DNA of 64,000 nt from Rhodocista pekingensis (GTDB taxonomy: Bacteria > Pseudomonadota > Alphaproteobacteria > Azospirillales > Azospirillaceae): positions 186,001 through 250,000 of the forward strand of contig NZ_JBHTCM010000010.1 of the NCBI RefSeq assembly GCF_042665545.1. Direction: 5' to 3'. A model generated the notes under the pieces. It saw only the letters and a program-made list of their open reading frames with translations, searched no databases and had not been told where the DNA came from. Positions 27,577 to 36,189 of the stretch are shown here, piece by piece. Within the stretch, counting starts at the first letter, position 1, and each line of letters starts with the position of its first letter. The translations under genes were made by a program, and so were the position numbers.

Positions 27577-28095
27577 TCAGCCCTGCGGTTCGTCGACGGG
27601 GACCTCGGCCACCCGCTCGGTCTGCCGGGTCCGCCAGTCCACCAGCGCGGCATCCAGCCGCGGGTCGGAGAGCGCCAGCACCGCGGCGGCCAGCAGCGCC
27701 GCGTTGATCGCCCCGGCCTTGCCGATGGCCAGCGTGCCGACCGGCACGCCACCGGGCATCTGCACGATGGAATAGAGGCTGTCCAGCCCGCGCAGCGCGT
27801 GGCTTTCGACCGGCACGCCGAACACCGGCAGCGTCGTCATGCTGGCCGTCATGCCGGGCAGGTGTGCGGCCCCGCCGGCGCCGGCGACGATGACCTTGAG
27901 CCCGCGGCCCTTGGCCGTGTGCGCATAGTCGTAGAGGCGCTGCGGCGTCCGGTGGGCGGAGACGATGCGCGCCTCGAACGGCACGCCCAGCTCCTCCAGG
28001 ACCTGGGCGGCGTGGCGCATGGTCGCCCAGTCGGACTGGCTCCCCATGATGATGCCGACCAGCGGGTCGGCGGCGCGGGTTTCGGGCGGGGTCAC
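27577..28095 (-). CDS. purE: N5-carboxyaminoimidazole ribonucleotide mutase
   Basis: This 172-residue class I PurE has GIIMGSQSDWATM, ARIVSAHRTPQRLYDYA, GAGGAAHLPGM and VPVESHALRGLDSLYSIVQMP. It shifts the carboxylate of N5-CAIR to make CAIR, using the PurK product. The GTG at 28095 is preferred because AGGAG lies 8 nt upstream; frames further upstream look non-coding. It forms an operon with purK. Confidence 0.95.
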   Translation of the reverse strand: MTPPETRAADPLVGIIMGSQSDWATMRHAAQVLEELGVPFEARIVSAHRTPQRLYDYAHTAKGRGLKVIVAGAGGAAHLPGMTASMTTLPVFGVPVESHALRGLDSLYSIVQMPGGVPVGTLAIGKAGAINAALLAAAVLALSDPRLDAALVDWRTRQTERVAEVPVDEPQG

Positions 28096-28196
28096 GGGTG
28101 GCGCTCCTGGCCTGTCGCAGGCGGGAAAGCGGCGGATTATAGGAGCGGAGGCCGCCCGCGCAAGCGTGGTTGTGCAGCGCAGCGCGTGGCCTTCGC

Positions 28197-28397
28197 TCAG
28201 GCGATGATGTCGGGCAGCAGCTCGCTTTCGATGCGGGCGATCATGTCCTTCAGCAGCAGCTTGCGCTTCTTCAGCCGCTGGAGCTGCAACTGGTCGATCG
28301 GGGTCTGCTCGGAAAGCCGCACGATGACATCGTCCAGGTCGCGGTGTTCGACCCGGAGCGCCGCCAGCTTTTCCTTCATCGCCTGTTGTTCGTTCAT
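28197..28397 (-). CDS. YdcH / DUF465 family protein
   Basis: This 66-residue helical protein (MNEQQAMKEKLAALRVEHRDLDDVI, then DQLQLQRLKKRKLLLKDMIARIE) has the pattern of the DUF465/YdcH family: a short helical hairpin with LxxEHxxLDxxI and LKKxKLxLKD motifs. The start at 28397 suits family length; a longer GTG start at 28436 exists. It lies upstream of purE on the same strand with about 100 bp between. The role of the family is unknown. Confidence 0.85.
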   Translation of the reverse strand: MNEQQAMKEKLAALRVEHRDLDDVIVRLSEQTPIDQLQLQRLKKRKLLLKDMIARIESELLPDIIA

Positions 28398-28627
28398 GCC
28401 ACGCGCCGCCACTGCATCGAGCGGGTTCCTTATCACAAATCCCCCGGCAGGTGGCCTGTGGAATTTGCGCCCGACCGGCGCGGTCCGGACAGCGCATTCC
28501 GGCCCGGTGGACGGGCGCCCGCCGGCAGGGCGGTTGCAGCGCCGGGGCGATCTGGTAACACTGGCCGCGTCCGGCGCGAGCCCGTCCGGGTGCCGGTCCC
28601 CTTCCCGTCCCGAGCATGGAACCCGCC

Positions 28628-29722
<1,095 letters not shown>

Positions 29723-29742
29723 CCGGCCGGCCAGCCCCTCCC

Positions 29743-30264
29743 TTGACGGTTCCCGACGCCCCCTCCCCCGACCTCTGGCGCTTCTCCCTGGCGGTCTATG
29801 CCCGGCCGGACGTGGCGCCCCTCTGCCTCGCGCTCCAGGACGGGCACGGGGCGGACGTGAACCTGCTGCTCTGGGCCGCCTGGCTGGCCCTGGTGCATGG
29901 CCACACGCTCACGCCCGGCGACCTTGCCGCGGCAGAGGCGGCGGTGGCGCCCTGGCGGGAGGGGGTGGTGCGGCCGTTGCGCGCGGTCCGGCGCACCCTG
30001 AAGGCCCCGGAGCCGCCGCTCCCGGCCGGCGCCGGCGCCCTGCGGGAACGGATCAAGGCGGCGGAGCTGGAGGCCGAACGGTTGCAGCAGCAGGTGCTGG
30101 ACGGCCTGCCGGAGACGCGCCGGCCGGGCGGCGATCCCGCAGCGGCCCTGGCGGCCAACCTGTCGTTGCTGGTCCCGCCCGACACCCTTGCCGCCGTTAC
30201 ACGGGCGTTACACACCGCTGCTCAGGACTCCGGCATCCTCCGTGGTAGCGTCCCTTCCCCGTGA
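29743..30264 (+). CDS. TIGR02444 / DUF2390 family protein
   Basis: This protein of about 173 residues has the family pattern DLWRFSLAVYARPDVAPLCLALQDGHGADVNLLLWAAWLA, then a predicted helical remainder with VRPLRAVRRTLK and ALRERIKAAELEAERLQQQVL. It is a conserved proteobacterial protein of unknown function. No ATG or GTG is available in frame, so TTG at 29743 is the likely start, 20 nt after the pfkA stop. The two may be co-transcribed. Its last codons run into a perfect hairpin (30256-30300). Confidence 0.8.
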   Translation: MTVPDAPSPDLWRFSLAVYARPDVAPLCLALQDGHGADVNLLLWAAWLALVHGHTLTPGDLAAAEAAVAPWREGVVRPLRAVRRTLKAPEPPLPAGAGALRERIKAAELEAERLQQQVLDGLPETRRPGGDPAAALAANLSLLVPPDTLAAVTRALHTAAQDSGILRGSVPSP

Positions 30265-30300
30265 GGGGGAGCGCCGCCGCGGTGCCCCCCCTCACGGGGA
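30256..30300 (+). promoter_or_regulatory. perfect 14-bp hairpin before the M13 peptidase gene
   Basis: TCCCCGTGAGGGGG (30256-30269) pairs perfectly with CCCCCTCACGGGGA (30287-30300) around a 17-nt loop. The left arm contains the stop codon of the TIGR02444 gene. No T run follows, so it may be a non-canonical terminator or a leader structure of the next gene, which starts 26 nt downstream. Confidence 0.6.
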
Positions 30301-30326
30301 AACCACGAAGAACGCATGGGGCCTCG

Positions 30327-32450
30327 ATGAGCAGGAATTCCAGCAAGGGCGCGCCGTCCCGCCGCGCGCTGTCCACCACGTCCCTGACGGGCGCCGCCCT
30401 CGGCGGCATGATCGGGGCGTTCGCCCTCGCGCTGACCGTCTCCGGTGCCGCCGTGGCCGCCGGGCCGACGCAGGTCGCGCAGTCCCAGGCCGTGCCGAAG
30501 GCGCAGCCCCCGGCCCCCGGCCTGCCGGTGCTGGACCCGGCCGTCAGCCCCTGCCAGAACTTCTTCCTGCATGCCTGCGGGCCCTGGATCAAGGCGCACC
30601 CGATCCCGGACGACCAGTCCCGCTGGGGCAGCTTTAACCTGCTGGCCGAGGACAACCAGGCGATCCTGCATGAGATCCTGGAAGCGGCGGTGAAGACCCC
30701 GACGCCGGACACGCAGAAGATCGGCGACTACTACAAGGCCTGCATGGACGAGCAGGGCATCGAGGCCAAGGGCCTGACGCCGCTGGCGCCCGTGCTGTCC
30801 AGCATCCAGGGGCTGAAGGACAAGAAGGCGATCGCGCCGCTGATGGCGGATCTGCACCGCCAGGGCATCGGCGGCCTGTTCCGCTTCGGCCAGCAGCAGG
30901 ACTTCAAGGACGCCACCATGGCCATCGCCGTGGTGGATCAGGGCGGCCTGGGCCTGCCGGACCGCGACTTCTACCTGAAGGACGACGAGCGCTCGACGAA
31001 GCTGCGCGACGCCTATGTGGCGCATGTGCAGAAGATGTTCGAGCTGGCCGGCAGCAAGCCCGAGGAGGCCGCGAAGAAGGCCGCCGCGGTGATGAAGATC
31101 GAGACGGCGCTGGCCGACGGCTCGATGACCCGGGTGATGCGCCGGCAGCCCGAGAACCGCTACAACATGAAGACCTTCGCGGACTTCACGGCGCTGGCCC
31201 CCAGCATCGACTGGGCCGCCTACACCTCGGCCCTGGGCGTGCCGCCGCAGAAGGACCTGAACGTCGCCAACCCGGCCTTCTTCCAGAAGCTGGAGGAGGT
31301 GGTCAAGGCGACCTCGCTGGACGACCTGAAGACCTACCTGTCCTGGCACGCCCTGCGCGGTGCGGCGCCGATGCTGCCCGACGCCTTCGTGCAGGAGAAC
31401 TTCAACTTCTACGGCAAGGCGTTGTCGGGGGCGAAGCAGATCCGCCCGCGCTGGAAGCGCTGCGTCGCGGCGACCGACAACGCGCTGGGCGAGGATCTCG
31501 GCCAGCACTATGTCGAGAAGGTGTTCGGCCCCGAGCACAAGAAGCGCATGCTGGCCATGGTCGAGGACATCCAGTCCGCCTTCCACGAGAAGATGGGCAC
31601 GCTGGAATGGATGAGCCCGGAGACCCAGACCAAGGCGCGCGAGAAGCTGGCCTCGGTGCAGAACAAGATCGGCTATCCCGACCAGTGGCTCGACTACTCG
31701 CTGCTTGAGGTGAAGCCGGACGACGCGCTGGGCAACGCCGCCCGCGCCAACGCCTTCGAGACGAAGCGCGACCTGGACAAGATCGGCAAGCCCGTGGACC
31801 GCGGCGAGTGGTTCATGACTCCGCCGACCGTGAACGCCTACTATTCGCCGGCGTTCAATGACATCAACTTCCCGGCCGGCATCCTGCGCCCGCCCTTCTT
31901 CGACTTCGAAGCCGACGACGCCTACAACTACGGCGCCATCGGTGCCGTGATCGGGCATGAGATCACGCACGGCTTCGACGACCAGGGCCGCAAGTTCGAC
32001 GCCAAGGGCAACCTGTCGAACTGGTGGACCGAGGACGACGCCAAGCGCTTCACCCAGCGCGCCCAGTGCCTGGTGGACCAGTACGGCTCCTACGTCGCCG
32101 AAGGCGAGGTGAAGCAGAACGGCGAGCTGACCCTGGGCGAGAACACCGCCGACAACGGCGGCCTGCGTCTGGCCCTGGCCGGGCTGCGCAAGCGGCTGGG
32201 CGAGAAGGGTCTGGCCGAGAAGGTCGGCGGCCTGACCGCCGAGCAGCGCTTCTTCTACGGCTGGGCGCATGTCTGGTGCGCCACGGCGCGGCCGGAGGCG
32301 CGGGTGCTTCAGGCCAAGACCGACCCGCACTCGCTGCCGGAATACCGCGTCAACGGCACCGTCTCCAACATGGAAGACTTCGCCAAGGCCTTCAACTGCA
32401 AGCCCACGGACCCGATGGTCCGCGGCGAGAAGGCCTGCCGCGTCTGGTGA
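30327..32450 (+). CDS. pepO: secreted M13-family metallopeptidase
   Basis: This 707-residue protein has an N-terminal Tat- or Sec-like signal (RRALSTTSLTGAALGGMIGAFALALTVSGAAVA). It then has the neprilysin/PepO fold: FYNFACG-like CQNFFLHACGPWIKAHPIPDD early, NAYYSPAFNDINFPAGILRPPFFD, zinc site HEITH (residues 544-548), third ligand ENTADNGG (Glu605) and a C-terminal CRVW motif. It cleaves small peptides in the periplasm or outside the cell. The ATG at 30327 sits after the hairpin; a terminator follows. Confidence 0.92.
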   Translation: MSRNSSKGAPSRRALSTTSLTGAALGGMIGAFALALTVSGAAVAAGPTQVAQSQAVPKAQPPAPGLPVLDPAVSPCQNFFLHACGPWIKAHPIPDDQSRWGSFNLLAEDNQAILHEILEAAVKTPTPDTQKIGDYYKACMDEQGIEAKGLTPLAPVLSSIQGLKDKKAIAPLMADLHRQGIGGLFRFGQQQDFKDATMAIAVVDQGGLGLPDRDFYLKDDERSTKLRDAYVAHVQKMFELAGSKPEEAAKKAAAVMKIETALADGSMTRVMRRQPENRYNMKTFADFTALAPSIDWAAYTSALGVPPQKDLNVANPAFFQKLEEVVKATSLDDLKTYLSWHALRGAAPMLPDAFVQENFNFYGKALSGAKQIRPRWKRCVAATDNALGEDLGQHYVEKVFGPEHKKRMLAMVEDIQSAFHEKMGTLEWMSPETQTKAREKLASVQNKIGYPDQWLDYSLLEVKPDDALGNAARANAFETKRDLDKIGKPVDRGEWFMTPPTVNAYYSPAFNDINFPAGILRPPFFDFEADDAYNYGAIGAVIGHEITHGFDDQGRKFDAKGNLSNWWTEDDAKRFTQRAQCLVDQYGSYVAEGEVKQNGELTLGENTADNGGLRLALAGLRKRLGEKGLAEKVGGLTAEQRFFYGWAHVWCATARPEARVLQAKTDPHSLPEYRVNGTVSNMEDFAKAFNCKPTDPMVRGEKACRVW

Positions 32451-32503
32451 CGGCCGGAGCCGGGGCACCGCCCCGGCTTCCCTTCCCCTTCGAGGACGCG
32501 ATG

Positions 32504-32532
32504 AGGGCGGGCCCGCAAGGACCCGCCCTTTC
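32504..32532 (+). terminator. pepO terminator
   Basis: AGGGCGGG and CCCGCCCT form a perfect 8-bp stem with a 10-nt loop followed by TTT, 54 bp after the peptidase stop. Confidence 0.65.
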
Positions 32533-32585
32533 GCATGTCAGTTCGCATGTCGGGCCCGGCGGACCGGGACGTCGGCCGGCGCCGG

Positions 32586-32816
32586 TCAGTTCCGGTCGGT
32601 GCGGTCCTCGATCCGGTCGCCGGCCTTTTCGGCGTTCCGCTCCAGGCCGTCGCCGGCCTCCTCCAGGGCCTCCCCGGTCTCCTCGGCCGTCTCGTCGATC
32701 TGGGCGCCGGCCCGCTCGGCGGGTCCTTCGTTGTCGCAGGCGGCCAGGGCCAGCGGCGACGCCAGCAGGGCCACGGCGAGGAAGCGGCGCAGGATGGGGT
32801 TGGCGGTCATGTCCAT
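32586..32816 (-). CDS. small lipoprotein with acidic helical tail
   Basis: This 76-residue protein has a lipoprotein signal (FLAVALLASPLALAAC, lipobox LAAC). Its mature part is an acidic, Ala-rich helix with a repeated EE/ALEEAGD character (GAQIDETAEETGEALEEAGDGLERNAEKAGDR). It resembles small envelope lipoproteins of unknown function seen in alphaproteobacteria. It could start at 32816 or 32810. A hairpin TGTTGCAG/CTGCAACA (32827-32858) lies just upstream in the leader. Confidence 0.72.
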   Translation of the reverse strand: MDMTANPILRRFLAVALLASPLALAACDNEGPAERAGAQIDETAEETGEALEEAGDGLERNAEKAGDRIEDRTDRN

Positions 32817-32974
32817 GTCCGTTCGCTGTTGCAGGGGGCCGCCGCAGCGGCTGCAACAACAAACGTCAAGAGCGCATCGGTGGTTCCGGGTGCCCCGAAA
32901 CGACCACACTCTGGCAATCCGGGGGCAGGCAATTCCTGCGCGGGCGTTTCCGGACCGTCGGTTCCCGTCCGGGA

Positions 32975-33580
32975 TCAGTCGCCGTCCGGGGCGGCGGATG
33001 GAACCGGCGCCGACGGGTCGCGCCAGCGCCGCACCCGGTCCGTCTCGATGTCGAACAGGTCGAGCACACGGCCGACCGTGTGGTCCACCATCTCGTCCAC
33101 GGAGCGGGGCAGCGCATAGAGCGCCGGCACCGGCGGATAGACGATGGCGCCCATCTCCGTCACCGCCACCATGGAGCGCAGATGGCCCAGATGCAGCGGC
33201 GTCTCCCGCACCATCAGCACCAGCCGCCGGCGCTCCTTCAGCACGACATCGGCCGCGCGGGTCAGCAGCGTGCTGGTCACGCCGGTGGCGATCTCGCTCA
33301 GGCTGCGCATCGAGCACGGGGCGACGACCATGCCGAGCGTGCGGAAGCTGCCGCTGGAGATGGCGGCCCCGATATCCTGGGGGGAATGCGCCACGTCCGC
33401 CAGCGCCCGCACGTCGGCCGCCTTCAGGTCTGTTTCATACGCAAGGGTCACCTCCGCCGACCTGCTCATTACGAGGTGGGTTTCGATCGGCAAGGGACGT
33501 AGGATTTCCAGCAGGCGGATGCCGTAGATGACACCCGAGGCGCCGCTGATGCCGACGATGAGGCGAGGAGTTCCGGACAT
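32975..33580 (-). CDS. ubiX: UbiX-type flavin prenyltransferase
   Basis: This 201-residue flavoprotein begins MSGTPRLIVGISGASGVIYGIRLLEIL, the UbiX FMN-binding pattern. It has HLVMSRSAE, SSGSFRTLGMVVAPCSMRSLSEIATG and RLVLMVRETPLHLGHLRSM. It prenylates FMN to the cofactor used by UbiD-type decarboxylases in ubiquinone synthesis and aromatic acid metabolism. No ubiD is in the window. The start at 33580 is fixed by the conserved N-terminus. It is divergent from a small DUF465 gene. Confidence 0.92.
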   Translation of the reverse strand: MSGTPRLIVGISGASGVIYGIRLLEILRPLPIETHLVMSRSAEVTLAYETDLKAADVRALADVAHSPQDIGAAISSGSFRTLGMVVAPCSMRSLSEIATGVTSTLLTRAADVVLKERRRLVLMVRETPLHLGHLRSMVAVTEMGAIVYPPVPALYALPRSVDEMVDHTVGRVLDLFDIETDRVRRWRDPSAPVPSAAPDGD

Positions 33581-33668
33581 GGACGTGATGTAGCGTTCCG
33601 CCGCGCCAGCGTCCAGCACCAGCTTCCCGCCCGCAACCCGCGTCCGCGACCCGGCAGGAGGGAACGAG

Positions 33669-33836
33669 ATGTCGATGGTGGAGCGTGTCGAGTCCCTGAA
33701 GGTGAAGCACCGGACCCTGGAGACCCTGCTGCGCCACGAGACGCAGCGGCCGCTGCCCGACCCCGCCATCGTCACCCGCCTGAAGCGGGAGAAACTGCGC
33801 ATCAAGGACGAGATCGCCCGGATCGCCCCGGCCTGA
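33669..33836 (+). CDS. second YdcH / DUF465 family small protein
   Basis: This 55-residue protein was found by reading the divergent strand upstream of ubiX. ATG at 33669 is preceded by AGGAGGGAACGAG, a strong ribosome-binding site. The product reads MSMVERVESLKVKHRTLETL, then PLPDPAIVTRLKREKLRIKD and EIARIAPA. The LKxKHRxLE...LKREKLRIKDEI pattern is that of DUF465/YdcH. It is a paralogue of the protein at 28197-28397. It is short enough to be missed by automatic calling. Confidence 0.82.
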   Translation: MSMVERVESLKVKHRTLETLLRHETQRPLPDPAIVTRLKREKLRIKDEIARIAPA

Positions 33837-33946
33837 CCGGGGGAGCCGGACGACAGGAGCTGGAAACGCAGACGGCGCGCCCCCACCCGGGGACGCGCCG
33901 TCCGTTCCGTGACCGTGAGAGGCTGAAAGCGCCCGCCCGGCTGCCG

Positions 33947-34561
33947 TCAGTCGGCGTCGTACTCCGCCGTGTCCCCGGCACCTGCACCGCCCTCGACCAG
34001 CCCGGAGACGGTCTCCGTCTCCTCCTCCTCGTCGGCGGGGCGGCCCTTGCGGGCCTTCTCCAGCGCCGCCTCCATCTCCCGCTGGCTGCACAGGCCCAGC
34101 AGGACGGGGTTGCGCGGCTTGATGTTCTGGGAGTTCCAGTGGGTCTTGTCGCGCACCGAGGCGATGGTCGGCTTCGTCGTGCCGATCAGCTTGCAGAGCT
34201 GCGCGTCGGTGAGCTGCGGATAGGTCTTCAGCAGCCAGGCGATGGCGTCGGGCTTGTCGCCGCGCTTGGTCACCGGGGTGTAGCGCGGCCCCTTGGCGCG
34301 GGCGACCGGCTGCGGCAGGTCCTGATGCCGCATCTGGAGCTTGGCGTTGGGGTCCTTCTCCACCCGGCGGATCTCGTCCCAGGTCAGCTCGCCGCCCGCG
34401 ACGGGGTCGCGCCCGACCATGCCCACCGCCACCTCGTCGTCGGCGATGGCCTGGACCTCCAGCTCGTGCATGCCGCAGAACTCGGCGATCTGATCGAAGG
34501 TCAGGCCGGTGTTCTCGACCAGCCAGACCGCGGTCGCCTTCGGCATCAGGGGCAGAGCCAT
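33947..34561 (-). CDS. DUF1013 family protein, probable regulator
   Basis: This 204-residue protein is specific to alphaproteobacteria. It begins MALPLMPKATAVWLVENTGLTFDQIAEFCGMHELEV, where a helix-turn-helix-like region is suggested by QIAEFCGM. A second such stretch is DAQLCKLIGTTKPTIASVR. The C-terminus is acidic. Members of this family are strongly conserved and have been reported as DNA-binding or cell-cycle-linked regulators, which I state from memory. The start at 34561 is fixed by GAGGAGG 6 nt upstream. Confidence 0.85.
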   Translation of the reverse strand: MALPLMPKATAVWLVENTGLTFDQIAEFCGMHELEVQAIADDEVAVGMVGRDPVAGGELTWDEIRRVEKDPNAKLQMRHQDLPQPVARAKGPRYTPVTKRGDKPDAIAWLLKTYPQLTDAQLCKLIGTTKPTIASVRDKTHWNSQNIKPRNPVLLGLCSQREMEAALEKARKGRPADEEEETETVSGLVEGGAGAGDTAEYDAD

Positions 34562-34713
34562 GTTTCCTCCTCGAACGCAAAGCCCGCCCGTGGCGCGGGT
34601 CACTGGCCCCGCGCAGCCCCGGACGGAAATGTCACGTATGCTTCTGCTATACAGGCAGGTGCCGGGAGAGGTCACGCCTTTTCGCAAGGAGCGCGCGTGG
34701 CGGACAGCCGGCT

Positions 34714-35715
34714 TCACCCGGCAACGGTGAGGATGATCTTGCCGACATGCTCGCCGGATTCGATCAGGGCATGGGCGGCGGCGGCGTCCTCCAGCGGGAA
34801 GGTGCGGTAGATGCGTGGCCGTACCAGCCCCTCCTCCAGCAGCGGCCAGACCTTCTCGTGCAGCGTCGCCGCGATGCGCCCCTTCTCCGCCACCGGCCGC
34901 GGCCGCAGGGTGGAGCCGGTGAGCACCAGCCGCTTCTGCATCACCCACATCAGGTTCAGCGTCCCCTTCGGCCCGCGCTGGAAGGCGATGGAGACGTGCC
35001 GCCCGTCGGGGGCGAGGCAGTCCACGTTGCGGGCAAGATAGTCGCCGCCCACCATGTCCAGCACCACGTCCACGCCGGTGCCGCCGGTCAGCTCCTTGAC
35101 CACGGCCACGAAGTCTTCGGCCTTGTAGTCGATGCCGCGGTCGGCCCCCAGCTCCTCGCAGGCGCGGGCCTTGGCCGGGCTGCCGGCGGTGGCGAAGACA
35201 CGGGCGCCGAACGCCTTGGCGAGCTGGATGGCGGTGGTGCCGATGCCGCTGGTGCCGCCATGGACCAGCAGCGATTCGGTCGGCTTCAGGGCGCCGCGCT
35301 CGAACACGTTGCTCCAGACGGTGAAGAAGGTCTCCGGCACGCCCGCCGCCTCCACCGCCGACAGACCGCGGGGGATCGGCAGGCACTGCGGCGCCGGGGC
35401 GACGCAGTAGGCGGCATAACCGCCGCCGGCGACCAGCGCGCAGAGCGCATCGCCCTCGCGCCAGCCCGACACGCCCTCGCCGATGGCCGCGACGGTGCCG
35501 GCCACCTCCAGCCCCGGCAGGTCGCTCGCCCCCGGCGGCGGCGGATAGAGGCCCAGGCGCTGGAGCACGTCCGGACGGTTGACGCCGGCGGCGGCGACGC
35601 GGATCAGCAGCTCGCCCGGGCCGGGCCGCGGCACCGGCCGCTCCACCGGGCGCAGCACCTCCGGGCCACCGGCCCCGCCGATCTCCACCGCGCGCATCCG
35701 CTCGGGCACCGCCAT
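34714..35715 (-). CDS. quinone oxidoreductase (PIG3/Qor-type, MDR family)
   Basis: This 333-residue protein of the medium-chain dehydrogenase family lacks the structural-zinc cysteines. It has VNRPDVLQRLGLYPPPPGASDLPGLEVAGTV and the NADPH-binding LVHGGTSGIGTTAIQLAKAFGA, typical of the TP53I3/PIG3 branch. It reduces quinones or related enones with NADPH. The ATG at 35715 is preferred over 35721 because AGGAGG lies 6 nt before it. A DUF1192 gene is divergent. Confidence 0.88.
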   Translation of the reverse strand: MAVPERMRAVEIGGAGGPEVLRPVERPVPRPGPGELLIRVAAAGVNRPDVLQRLGLYPPPPGASDLPGLEVAGTVAAIGEGVSGWREGDALCALVAGGGYAAYCVAPAPQCLPIPRGLSAVEAAGVPETFFTVWSNVFERGALKPTESLLVHGGTSGIGTTAIQLAKAFGARVFATAGSPAKARACEELGADRGIDYKAEDFVAVVKELTGGTGVDVVLDMVGGDYLARNVDCLAPDGRHVSIAFQRGPKGTLNLMWVMQKRLVLTGSTLRPRPVAEKGRIAATLHEKVWPLLEEGLVRPRIYRTFPLEDAAAAHALIESGEHVGKIILTVAG

Positions 35716-35833
35716 CACCATCCTCCTGAGAACCGACTGAGCGACCCTGACCGGATCGCGCCCGCTGTTGCCCCGGACCCGGGGCGGGGACAGACTATAC
35801 AGATCGGAACCGCCTTGAGCAGAGGATGACGCC

Positions 35834-36016
35834 ATGGAACCGGAGGATTTCGAGCCGCGCAACCGGCCGGCCAAGCCGAAGGATCTCTCCACCCTGTCGG
35901 TCGGCGACCTGGAGGAGTACATCGCCGGCCTGGAGGCCGAGATCGCCCGCGCCCGCGCGACGATCCAGGCGAAACAGGCCGTGACCGCCGCCGCCGAAGC
36001 CTTCTTCAAGCGCTGA
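35834..36016 (+). CDS. DUF1192 family protein
   Basis: This 60-residue protein reads MEPEDFEPRNRPAKPKDLSTLSVGDLEEYIAGLEAEIARARATI, the DUF1192 pattern found in alphaproteobacteria next to quinone oxidoreductase-like genes. It has AGAGGATGACGCC before the ATG. It is probably a small helical protein; the function is unknown. Confidence 0.86.
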   Translation: MEPEDFEPRNRPAKPKDLSTLSVGDLEEYIAGLEAEIARARATIQAKQAVTAAAEAFFKR

Positions 36017-36109
36017 GCGTCCGTCAGGCCCGGGGCATCTGACGCGGGGACGCCGCGGCGCTGCCGCCGGACCGAGAGGAGCGCCCCGGACGTCACGGGA
36101 CGTCCCGTC

Positions 36110-36143
36110 CGTCATAAGACTTTTTCGCACGTCATAAGACTTT
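36110..36143. promoter_or_regulatory. 14-bp direct repeat with 20-bp period upstream of the surface protein gene
   Basis: CGTCATAAGACTTT occurs at 36110-36123 and again at 36130-36143, so the copies are 20 bp apart, about two helical turns. The repeat lies 46-80 bp upstream of the 935-residue protein gene in an AT-rich island. It looks like paired sites for a dimeric or adjacent regulator. Confidence 0.55.
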
Positions 36144-36189
36144 CATGGAGCGCTGCTAGGGTCCCGCCTCTTTCCTGAGGGGGGAAACG

